In this document: one piece after another, positions 6,639-13,360 of the stretch
How positions within the stretch are numbered: the first letter of the stretch is position 1
How the letters are laid out: each line of letters starts with the position of its first letter
Assembly: GCA_943372725.1 (NCBI GenBank)
Contig: CALRZT010000091.1
Coordinates: forward strand, 1 to 14,657
Direction: 5' to 3'
DNA from: CAMDHY01 sp943372725
Lineage (GTDB): Bacteria > Pseudomonadota > Alphaproteobacteria > Rhizobiales > Segnochrobactraceae
Length of the DNA: 14,657 bases
Notes under the pieces: model-generated
What the model was told of the DNA's origin: nothing
Database searches by the model: none
Seen by the model: only the letters and a program-made list of their open reading frames with translations
Translations under genes and position numbers: made by a program

Positions 6639-7682
6639 ATGGCGATCAACACGGGAAGCGAACGCGACGCGGGGCTCACGCAGGCGGGTCTCAGGATCGG
6701 GGCAGTGGCGTCGCTGTCCATCGCCAGGCGGCGGCAGGGGCGCGGGTTCGTCTATCTCGACCGCAAGGGGCGGCGGATCAGCGAGCCGAAGGTCCTCGAC
6801 CGCATCGCCGCGCTCGCCGTGCCGCCGGCCTATCGGGACGTCAGGATCGCCGCCGACGCCAAGGCCCACCTGCAGGCCATCGGCCGCGACGAGGCCGGGC
6901 GGCTGCAGTACCGCTACCACCCCGGCTGGGAGGCGGTGCGCGAAGCGCAGAAGCTCGAGCGGCTGGCGGAGACGCTCTCCGTGCTCCCCAAGCTGCGCAA
7001 GGTGGTCCGGGTCGACCTCGCCCGGCCCACGCTGGTGCGCGAGAAGGCGCTCGCCTGCGCCGTCGCCATCATGGACGGCGCCCACATCCGCGTCGGCTGC
7101 GAGGACTATCTGCGGCTCTCCGGCAGCCGCGGCGCCGCGACCCTGATGAAGGACGACGTCGAAATCGGCTCCCGCCGCATCGCACTCGCCTTCCGCGCCA
7201 AGGGCGGCAAAGACGCGTCTTGCGCGATCGAGGACGAGGCCCTCGCCCGCGCCCTGCGCCGTCTCGCCGAACTGCCTGGACGCCGCCTCGTCAAGTACGT
7301 CAACGGCGAGGGCACCCGGGCGATCACGGCCCGCGACGTCAACGTCTATCTCGGCCAGGCGACGGGCCGGCCGATCACCGCCAAGGATCTCCGCCAGCGC
7401 GCCGGCTGCGTGCTCGCCTGCGAGCGCTTCCTGGCGATGGAGCCCGGCCCCTCGGAGACGGCGCGCAAGCGGCAGATCACCGGCGTGATGAAGGCGGTGT
7501 CGGAGATCCTCGGCAACACGCCGGCGGTGGCGCGCAAGAGCTACGTCGCCGCCATTGTCGTCGAGGCCTTCCTGGACGGCCGCCTGAAGGCGGCGCATCG
7601 GCGCACGCGCGGCGGCGGCGGCCGCAACCGCATCGAGGAGACGCTTCGTCGGCTGGTGGAGGACGCCAAGGCGGTGGTGTGA
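6639..7682 (+). CDS. DNA topoisomerase IB, poxvirus/bacterial type
   Basis: This enzyme relaxes supercoils by nicking one DNA strand through a 3'-phosphotyrosine link. The length of 347 residues is close to the Deinococcus radiodurans enzyme (346). An N-terminal domain with GRLQYRYHPGWE (87-98) and KLERLAETLSVLPKLR (105-120) precedes the catalytic domain. Visible active-site candidates are R151 (IRVG), K188 (FRAKGGK), R252 (TAKDLRQ), N293 (LGNTPAVARKSY) and the nucleophile Y302. These match the family's Arg-Lys-Arg-Asn-Tyr set with the usual spacing; asparagine in place of the viral histidine is normal for bacterial members. Parts are divergent: CEDYLRLSGSRGAATL replaces the common NExYxxxNxSYGLTTL, and LRQRAGC replaces FRTWAGT. 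The gene is the downstream partner of an EcfG-like promoter, so a role in stress-time DNA topology is plausible. Confidence 0.94.
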   Translation: MAINTGSERDAGLTQAGLRIGAVASLSIARRRQGRGFVYLDRKGRRISEPKVLDRIAALAVPPAYRDVRIAADAKAHLQAIGRDEAGRLQYRYHPGWEAVREAQKLERLAETLSVLPKLRKVVRVDLARPTLVREKALACAVAIMDGAHIRVGCEDYLRLSGSRGAATLMKDDVEIGSRRIALAFRAKGGKDASCAIEDEALARALRRLAELPGRRLVKYVNGEGTRAITARDVNVYLGQATGRPITAKDLRQRAGCVLACERFLAMEPGPSETARKRQITGVMKAVSEILGNTPAVARKSYVAAIVVEAFLDGRLKAAHRRTRGGGGRNRIEETLRRLVEDAKAVV

Positions 7683-7709
7683 CGTCGCCGCCGCCGCCGT
7701 CTGGACGCT

Positions 7710-7727
7710 GTCGCAAAACTCTGCGAC
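7710..7727 (+). repeat. Small hairpin in the topoisomerase IB-phosphoglucomutase gap
   Basis: GTCGCA (7710-7715) and TGCGAC (7722-7727) pair around AAACTC in the 135-base gap between the two genes. There is no T-run after it, so I would not call it a terminator. No clear promoter for the downstream gene is visible in this gap. Confidence 0.25.
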
Positions 7728-7817
7728 CCCTAGCGCCGGGGCCGAAGTTCCCACCGGACTGTCGCTTCCGACCAGAGACTGCCGCGCCGGCCCCGGGCTG
7801 GGCGCCGAGGAGGGCCG

Positions 7818-9452
7818 ATGCCGATTTCACCGCTCGCCGGCAAGCCGGCGCCGAAGGACATGCTGATCGACCCGGCGATGCTGGAGCGCGATTACCACAC
7901 CCGCCGGCCGGACATGGACGATCCCGGCCAGCGCGTCGCCTTCGGCACCAGCGGCCACCGCGGCACCTCCGGCAAGGCCTCCTTCACCGAGGCGCACATA
8001 CTGGCGATCACCCAGGCGATCTGCGACTACCGTGCATCCCAGGGCACCGACGGCCCGCTGTTTATGGGCAAGGACACCCACGCCCTCTCCGATGCCGCGC
8101 AGCGCACGGCGCTCGAGGTGCTGGCGGCGAACGGCGTCGAGACGGTGATCGAGCGCGACGACGGTTTCTCGCCGACGCCGGTGATCTCGCGCGCCATCCT
8201 GGTCCACAACCGCGGGCTCTCGTCGCGGCTGGCCGATGGCATCGTCATCACGCCCTCGCACAATCCGCCCCAGGACGGCGGCTTCAAGTACAACCCGACC
8301 AACGGCGGCCCAGCCGACACCGACGTGACGAAGTGGATCGAGGGCCGCGCCAACGCCCTCCTCGCCGACCGCAACGCCGACGTCCGGCGGATGCCGTTCG
8401 AGCGGGCGATCATCGCGCCGACGACGCACGCCCAGGACCTGATGCGGCCCTATGTCGAGGACCTGCGCAACGTCGTCGACATGGCGGCGATCCGCGACGC
8501 CGGCCTCAAGCTCGGCGTCGATCCGCTCGGCGGCGCGGCAGTTCACTGCTGGGACGCCATCAACGAGGTCTACGGCCTCGACATCGAGGTGGTGAACCGG
8601 GCGGTCGACCCGACCTTCTCGTTCATGCGCGTCGACCACGACGGCGCCATCCGCATGGACTGCTCGAGCCCCTATGCGATGGCGGGCCTGGTCGACCTGA
8701 AGGACCGCTTCCGCGTCGCCTTCGCCAACGACCCGGATAGTGACCGCCACGGCATCGTCTGCCCCGGCTCCGGGCTGATGAACCCCAACCACTACCTCGC
8801 GGTGGCGATCCTCTATCTGCTGACGCACCGGCCCGACTGGCCGGCGACGGCTGCGGTCGGCAAGACGCTGGTGTCCAGCAGCATGATCGACAAGGTGGTT
8901 GGCAAGCTCGGCCGGCGGCTGAACGAGGTGCCGGTCGGCTTCAAGTGGTTCGCGCCGGGCCTCTTCGACGGCACCGTCTGTTTCGGTGGCGAGGAGAGCG
9001 CCGGGGCGAGCTTCCTGCGCCGCGACGGCACGGTGTGGACCACCGACAAGGACGGCCCGATCATGAACCTGCTCGCGGCCGAGATCACGGCGCGCACGGG
9101 CAAGGACCCCGGCGAGCACTATGCCGACCTGACGGCCGAGTTCGGCACGAGCTACTACACCCGCATCGACGCGCCCGCGACGCTCGAGCAGAAGGCGCGG
9201 CTCGCCAAGCTGTCGCCCGACGACGTCACCGCCACCACTGTTGCGGGCGATCCCATCCTCGCCAAGCTGACGCGTGCGCCCGGCAACGACGCGCCGATCG
9301 GCGGCCTCAAGGTGGTCACGGCGAACGGCTGGTTCGCAGCGCGTCCCTCCGGCACCGAAGCGGTGTCGAAGGTCTATGCCGAGAGCTTCGTCTCGGCCGA
9401 CCATCTCGCCGAGATCGTCCGCGACGCCCAGGCGATCCTCGGCGGCGGCTGA
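7818..9452 (+). CDS. pgm: Alpha-D-glucose phosphate-specific phosphoglucomutase
   Basis: This enzyme interconverts glucose 1-phosphate and glucose 6-phosphate through a phosphoserine, linking glycolysis to glycogen, cell-wall and exopolysaccharide precursors. At 544 residues it is the size of E. coli Pgm (546). Motifs in order are FGTSGHRG (42-49), the phosphoserine loop TPSHNPPQDGGFKYN (S147), the magnesium-binding loop DPDSDRHG (305-312), the sugar-binding GGEESAG (390-396) and the phosphate-binding RPSGTE (509-514). All catalytic residues are present. AGGAGG at 7808-7813 sits ideally before the ATG at 7818. It follows topoisomerase IB after 135 bases on the same strand, but nothing proves cotranscription. 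Its stop codon lies in the loop of a perfect 11-bp hairpin, which probably ends the transcript. Confidence 0.97.
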   Translation: MPISPLAGKPAPKDMLIDPAMLERDYHTRRPDMDDPGQRVAFGTSGHRGTSGKASFTEAHILAITQAICDYRASQGTDGPLFMGKDTHALSDAAQRTALEVLAANGVETVIERDDGFSPTPVISRAILVHNRGLSSRLADGIVITPSHNPPQDGGFKYNPTNGGPADTDVTKWIEGRANALLADRNADVRRMPFERAIIAPTTHAQDLMRPYVEDLRNVVDMAAIRDAGLKLGVDPLGGAAVHCWDAINEVYGLDIEVVNRAVDPTFSFMRVDHDGAIRMDCSSPYAMAGLVDLKDRFRVAFANDPDSDRHGIVCPGSGLMNPNHYLAVAILYLLTHRPDWPATAAVGKTLVSSSMIDKVVGKLGRRLNEVPVGFKWFAPGLFDGTVCFGGEESAGASFLRRDGTVWTTDKDGPIMNLLAAEITARTGKDPGEHYADLTAEFGTSYYTRIDAPATLEQKARLAKLSPDDVTATTVAGDPILAKLTRAPGNDAPIGGLKVVTANGWFAARPSGTEAVSKVYAESFVSADHLAEIVRDAQAILGGG

Positions 9453-9463
9453 GCCGCCGCCGA
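9439..9463. terminator. Hairpin with the pgm stop codon as its loop; possible two-way terminator
   Basis: TCGGCGGCGGC (9439-9449) and GCCGCCGCCGA (9453-9463) are exact reverse complements separated only by the TGA stop of pgm (9450-9452). This gives an 11-bp, almost all-GC stem. It sits between pgm and the convergent glutathione transferase, whose stop is at 9492-9494. There is no T-run on either side, so it may act as a U-less terminator or as protection of the 3' end; this is inference. Confidence 0.5.
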
Positions 9464-9491
9464 AGCGACGCCGACGCCTGCGGGCGCCCGT

Positions 9492-10100
9492 TCAGGCCGC
9501 CGGCGGGCGGGTCGCTGCCATCGACGGGCGCTCGCCGAAGCGGGCGTACCAGTCGGCGAGCTTCGGGCGCGACGGCCGCCAGCCGAGGTCGGCGAAGCGG
9601 AAGTCGAGATAACCGAGCGCGCAGCCGACCGAGATCGTGCCGATGTCGACGGTGCCGTCGATCGCCGCGATGTTCGCCTCGAAGTGGTCGAGGGTGCGGG
9701 TGATCTTGCGCATCTGGCCGTCGGTCCACGCCGCCCAGCGGTGTTCGGCCGGACGCACCGCCCCCTCGTAGCGGGCGAGCAGCGCCGCATCGAGCAGGCC
9801 GTCGGCCTCCGACTGGCGCACCAGCGCCGGCCAGCGCGCCGCCCCGGTCGGGAACAGGGCGCCGCCGCCGAGCACGTCGATGTACTCGCAGATGACGCGG
9901 CTGTCGTAGAGGGCGTGGCCGTCGTCGGTGAGGAAGGTCGGCACCTGGCCGAGCGGGTTGTCGCCGGCGATTGACGCATCGGTATTGACCGGGTGGGCGG
10001 CGCTCGGCAGGTGCTCGATCCTGTCGGCTAGGCCGAGCTCGTGGGCGCACACCATCACCTTGCGGACGAACGGCGAGGACTGGGAATAGTAGATGCGCAT
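9492..10100 (-). CDS. Glutathione S-transferase family protein, YibF-like
   Basis: This is a 202-residue soluble protein with a thioredoxin-like N-terminal domain (about 1-80) and an all-alpha C-terminal domain. The start MRIYYSQSSPFVRKVMV carries the S-x-S-P-F-V-R-K pattern with a probable active-site serine (S8 or S9). NPLGQVPTFL (48-57) contains the cis-proline and LYDSRVICEYID (64-75) the glutathione gamma-glutamyl-binding part. Length, the FDS-like DSRVICEYI motif and the late GCALGYLDFRFADLGWR block match E. coli YibF, a GST of unclear physiological substrate. The ATG at 10100 has GGAGAT about 5 bases upstream. It is convergent with pgm and divergent from the 885-residue fusion gene. 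Detoxification or thiol-related function is family-level knowledge only. Confidence 0.92.
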   Translation of the reverse strand: MRIYYSQSSPFVRKVMVCAHELGLADRIEHLPSAAHPVNTDASIAGDNPLGQVPTFLTDDGHALYDSRVICEYIDVLGGGALFPTGAARWPALVRQSEADGLLDAALLARYEGAVRPAEHRWAAWTDGQMRKITRTLDHFEANIAAIDGTVDIGTISVGCALGYLDFRFADLGWRPSRPKLADWYARFGERPSMAATRPPAA

Positions 10101-10295
10101 GGGGATCTCCGGTGGGAAGGTCGGGCGGGAGCGTCCACCGCGTCCGCGTCGGCGATGGTGCGGCCGGCACTCTAGCCGAAGGCGAGCCGCGGGCCGAGGG
10201 TGATGCCGCGGCCGCAGGGGGCTCGATTCCAGCCGCCCGGGACGCGATGATGGCGTCCGTGTTGCCTGTACCGGCGACTATCGCCCGGAGAATGG

Positions 10296-12953
10296 ATGGA
10301 CTTCGTCGTCGCGCGGGGGTTCAGCCTCCCGTTCCCCTCGCTGTTCGACCGGGCGGGCTTCGCTCTCGACGCCGCCCCGACGCTGATCGCGGACGGCGAG
10401 GTCGCGGTCGCCGCCTCGCATGCCCCCGTCCGCGTCGGCACCGACCTCGTCGTCTTCGACGGCCACGCCTTCGACGGCGACCTCTTCGTCCACCACGCCC
10501 ATGCCCGTCCGGTGGACATCGCGGCGCTGCATCGCCGCGCTCCCGACGATCTCGGCGGTGCCTTCTGCCTCGTCGCGACGACGCCTGTGCCCGAAGGCCC
10601 GCCGACGGTCGAGATCGTCTCCGATGCCCTCGGCATGTACCCGCTCTACCTGCACCGGGCCGACGGGGGCCGCTTCATCGTCTCCAACAATGCCCACCTC
10701 GTCGCGGCGGTGCTGGCGGCTAGCGGGGCGAAGGTCCGGCGGACCTTCCTGCCCTCCCTCGACAATCTCGTCTTCAACGGACCGGCCGGGTCCCCGTTCC
10801 TCTACGAGGAGGTCGAGGTCCTGCCCCATGGCCACCGGCTGTCGGTGCGGGGCGGGCGGCTGTCGGTGCGGCGATGGCAGGGCTTTGCGGCCGAGCCCGA
10901 CGCGGCGGCCTATGCGGGCCACCTCGAGGCGACGTGCCACCAGATGCAGGGGGCCGCGCGCCGGCTGATCGGGTCCATGCCGGAGGCGAGCGTCGTCCTC
11001 GACCTCACCGGCGGGTCGGACAGCCGCGCCATGCTGGCGCTCGTGCTCTCGCTCGGCCTCGAGGACCGCATCGGCATCCGCAACATCATGCCGCTGCCCC
11101 ACCCGGACGCCCATGTCGCCGCCCTGCTGGCGGAAAAGTTCGGCCTCGCCGTCGGGCCGAGCTTGCTTCCCGGCGGCCGTCCGACGGAGAGCCACTTCGC
11201 CTCGGCCGCCACGGAGGCTCATCTGCACGGCGGCACCCGGGACGGCATCGCTACGCCCCACACCACCGTCTTCATCGACGATCTCGTCAGCCTCACCGGC
11301 TTCTACGGGGAGATCGCAGGCAAGTGGGCGACGGCAGTGGCGAAGTCCCCCTCGATCGCACGGATGTCGGTCGCCGAGCGCGTCGACGCGATGTTCGTGC
11401 GCCGGCGCCGCATCGGCCAGCTCGATTTCGTCACCCGCGCCGGCGCCGAGCTCGTCCGCGAGCGCATCATCGCCCACTACCAGGGCCTCGTCGACCAGGG
11501 CGTCGGCCCGGATCAGCTCGAGGCCGAATCCTATCTGACGAGCCGTTGCCGCACCCATTTCGGCCTGCAGTCGGTCTTCGCCAACCGCCGTCGCATCCAG
11601 CCGGATCTGCTCGGCACGCCCTGGCTGGTGCGGGCACGACGGGCCCTCGCCCCGGCGCTCGCCGTCGACAACAAGGTCATCCACGACATTGTCCGTCGCC
11701 TTGGCGGTGCCGGCCTCGCCTTCGCGCCGATGGCCGACCGCCGCTGGGAGCGCAGCGTCGTCGCGGACGAGGATCTGCCGGCCTGGGAAAGGATGGCGTT
11801 GGTGACGCGCGACACGCCCTTCCCCGGCCGCCGCACGGAGCGGCTGCTTCGGCCACTGTCGCTGCCGCCAGAGGCCGCCGTCGCGGTGCCGCCGTTCGCC
11901 GTCGGCCCGGCCATCGACATCCGCTATCCCGCCGACCGCACGCGGCGCTTCAGCGCTGCGGCAGTGCGCTGGGCGATCGACCATGGCGGGCGCGAGGCGA
12001 TCGGCGAGTGGCTCGACGTCGACGCCATCTTGCGACGCATCGACGATCAGACCTGGCGCCCCGACGGGCTCGTCCGGTCCGCCTTCTTCGACAAGCTGCT
12101 GCCAGGGCTGTTCTGGTCGATCGGCACGGACCTGCCGGACCGGATCGACCGGCGGGTGTCGGTGCACGACCTCTCGCCGGCATCGCTCGCGGGCGCGCCG
12201 GCGGCCGCCGTGCGCGGGCCGCCCGTGCTGCCCGTGTCGGCCGGCGCGGAGGCCGCGGCGCAGGGGCGCGCGCTGCTGCGCACCGCGACCATGGGTGCCC
12301 TCGCGGTCAGGGGCACCGGCGACGCATTCGCCGCCGCCACTGTCGCCGTCGCGACCGATCCCGTCGGCATGCCCCTGGTAGCCTGCGTCGACCCGCCGCC
12401 CGGCGCGGCGGTGTCGCTGACGCTGACGGGCGGCCGCCGCGAGGGGGCCGCCCTCGATGGGCGGCATCTCGTCATCAATGGACGGCTGATGACGATCGCG
12501 GACAACGACGGTGCGCGGCGCCGGTTCCGGGCCCGCCATGGCGACGGGCCAGTGGCTGCGGGCGAGATCCGGCGTCTGGCGATGGAGGGCGCCCGCATCA
12601 TCGAGGTGGACGGCCGCGGAACGCCGCTGGCACCCGCCGACCTCCTCGGCGACCCGGTGGCGGCGGCCGGGATCGCCGCGGTCGAGCCGCACACGCTGGG
12701 TCGTCTCAACAGGGACTTCCCCGACCTCGTCGCGCTGCTCGCGATGCGGCTCTGCGGTGCCGGCGCCGGCTCGTGGGCGGTCACCGGTGTTGATGCCTGG
12801 GGTCTCGACCTCGTGCGGGACGACGGGGAGCAGGCCCGCCGTCTCGTCTTTCCCAACCCGGTGCGGGATGGGCCGACGCTGCGCGAGATGCTGGTGCGTC
12901 TCGCCGACGAGGCGCGGGCGGTGCCGGTGCCGGATGGCCCACCCGGGCCGTAG
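10296..12953 (+). CDS. Asparagine-synthetase-like protein fused to HugZ-like split barrel and DUF2470 domain
   Basis: This 885-residue protein has no obvious close named relative. Residues 1-200 resemble the class II glutamine-amidotransferase fold of asparagine synthetases (LGGAFCLVATT at 87-95, VSDALGMYPLYLH at 108-120, FIVSNNAHLVAAVL at 127-140). They start MDF, so the N-terminal catalytic cysteine is missing. Residues about 215-610 carry an adenylating PP-loop, LDLTGGSDSRAMLAL (235-249), a TGGxDSR variant of the AsnB SGGxDS motif, and a later TGFYGEIAGKW (334-344). Residues about 650-780 read like the pyridoxamine-oxidase-like barrel of HugZ/HutZ haem proteins (GRALLRTATMGALAV; PVGMPLVACVD; ARRRFRARH; LAPADLL). 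Residues about 790-874 match DUF2470 (LNRDFPDLVALLAMRL; VTGVDAWGLDLV; RRLVFPNPVRD; LREMLVRLADEAR). The ATG at 10296 has GGAG at 10287-10290. No membrane segment is visible. The function is unknown. Confidence 0.85.
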   Translation: MDFVVARGFSLPFPSLFDRAGFALDAAPTLIADGEVAVAASHAPVRVGTDLVVFDGHAFDGDLFVHHAHARPVDIAALHRRAPDDLGGAFCLVATTPVPEGPPTVEIVSDALGMYPLYLHRADGGRFIVSNNAHLVAAVLAASGAKVRRTFLPSLDNLVFNGPAGSPFLYEEVEVLPHGHRLSVRGGRLSVRRWQGFAAEPDAAAYAGHLEATCHQMQGAARRLIGSMPEASVVLDLTGGSDSRAMLALVLSLGLEDRIGIRNIMPLPHPDAHVAALLAEKFGLAVGPSLLPGGRPTESHFASAATEAHLHGGTRDGIATPHTTVFIDDLVSLTGFYGEIAGKWATAVAKSPSIARMSVAERVDAMFVRRRRIGQLDFVTRAGAELVRERIIAHYQGLVDQGVGPDQLEAESYLTSRCRTHFGLQSVFANRRRIQPDLLGTPWLVRARRALAPALAVDNKVIHDIVRRLGGAGLAFAPMADRRWERSVVADEDLPAWERMALVTRDTPFPGRRTERLLRPLSLPPEAAVAVPPFAVGPAIDIRYPADRTRRFSAAAVRWAIDHGGREAIGEWLDVDAILRRIDDQTWRPDGLVRSAFFDKLLPGLFWSIGTDLPDRIDRRVSVHDLSPASLAGAPAAAVRGPPVLPVSAGAEAAAQGRALLRTATMGALAVRGTGDAFAAATVAVATDPVGMPLVACVDPPPGAAVSLTLTGGRREGAALDGRHLVINGRLMTIADNDGARRRFRARHGDGPVAAGEIRRLAMEGARIIEVDGRGTPLAPADLLGDPVAAAGIAAVEPHTLGRLNRDFPDLVALLAMRLCGAGAGSWAVTGVDAWGLDLVRDDGEQARRLVFPNPVRDGPTLREMLVRLADEARAVPVPDGPPGP

Positions 12954-12968
12954 CAGCCGATGAATCAC

Positions 12969-12986
12969 GACGGTCGCATCACCGTC
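12969..12986 (+). terminator. Short hairpin after the fusion gene, weak terminator candidate
   Basis: GACGGT (12969-12974) and ACCGTC (12981-12986) pair around CGCATC, starting 15 bases after the TAG of the fusion gene. The position suits a terminator, but the stem is short and no T-run follows. The region also leads into a promoter-like element for the next gene. Confidence 0.3.
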
Positions 12987-13023
12987 CCCGTGTCGGCATC
13001 GGGAGGTCGTGGCAGCACCGTTC

Positions 13024-13048
13024 GGAACCGTGCGTCGCATCCTCCGTT
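13024..13048 (+). promoter_or_regulatory. EcfG-type (general stress sigma) promoter for the small 13103 gene
   Basis: GGAAC (13024-13028) and CGTT (13045-13048) are separated by exactly 16 bases, a full match to the alphaproteobacterial EcfG consensus GGAAC-N16-17-CGTT. The first base of the spacer is C, extending the -35 to GGAACC. Transcription would begin near 13056, about 47 bases before the GTG at 13103. It is the third such element in the window. Confidence 0.65.
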
Positions 13049-13102
13049 GTCGCCGCAGGGCGTGGCGACCGCTGCACCCAGCCGCCAGCGAAGGAGACGC
13101 TC

Positions 13103-13342
13103 GTGGAGCCGGCGATGGTCGATATCCGGGGTCGGGACGGGGCCTTCCACGTGAACGGGCTGGCCGACCCGAGGGTGCGCTACGGCACCCGGGTGGCGGC
13201 CTTCGAGGCGGCCGTGGTGGCGGCCGCGACCGCCATCGGGGAGGGACGCTCCGTCGTCATCCGCGTACGCGGCGGCGGCGGCAGCGAAAGCGTACCCGGC
13301 GACGTTCCGACGGCTCGACCCCGCGGCCGACGGCCGGCGTAG
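13103..13342 (+). CDS. Small protein of unknown function, possibly stress-induced
   Basis: This is a 79-residue protein that I do not recognise. It starts at GTG 13103 with AAGGAG (13091-13096) 6 bases upstream, a strong ribosome-binding site; an ATG at 13115 is an alternative four codons in. Residues 5-54 look like a small alternating alpha/beta domain: a strand (MVDIRGRDGAFHVNG), an alanine-rich helix (RVAAFEAAVVAAATAIGEG, 30-48) and a strand (SVVIRVRG). Residues 55-79 are glycine, proline and arginine rich and probably disordered. No signal peptide or membrane segment is visible. The full EcfG-like promoter, the ribosome-binding site and the convergent position next to the SMP-30 gene support a real gene. 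Confidence 0.6.
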   Translation: MEPAMVDIRGRDGAFHVNGLADPRVRYGTRVAAFEAAVVAAATAIGEGRSVVIRVRGGGGSESVPGDVPTARPRGRRPA

Positions 13343-13352
13343 CCGTCGAGCC
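13312..13352. terminator. Inverted repeat between convergent genes, possible two-way terminator
   Basis: GGCTCGAC (13312-13319) and GTCGAGCC (13345-13352) are exact 8-bp inverted repeats. Between them are further self-complementary CGGCCG units (about 13324-13336), so the region can fold into a branched or nested stem. It overlaps the end of the small 13103 gene and the 18-base gap before the SMP-30 stop at 13361. No T-run is visible; function is inferred from position. Confidence 0.35.
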
Positions 13353-13360
13353 GGCGCGCG

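Noticed and set aside
7710..7727. Hairpin after topoisomerase IB as an intrinsic terminator
   Set aside because: It has only six base pairs and no T-run, so I list it as a hairpin and make no claim of termination.
5435..8740. An 1101-codon open frame spanning several genes on the plus strand
   Set aside because: It crosses the TIGR02587, topoisomerase IB and phosphoglucomutase genes in a different frame or strand and reads as low-complexity Arg/Pro/Gly protein.
10292..10294. ATG at 10292 as a start in another frame
   Set aside because: It gives an Arg/Pro-rich shadow protein; the ATG at 10296 starts the frame with real domain motifs.
12237..12953. The HugZ-like part as a separate gene joined only by an error
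   Set aside because: The frame is continuous with even codon use, and I see no convincing ribosome-binding site and start codon near the junction. A real fusion is the simpler reading, although it deserves checking against relatives.
10278..13040. A 920-codon open frame antisense to the fusion gene
   Set aside because: It has no recognisable domains, while the plus-strand frame carries AsnB-like and HugZ-like motifs along its whole length with a good ribosome-binding site.
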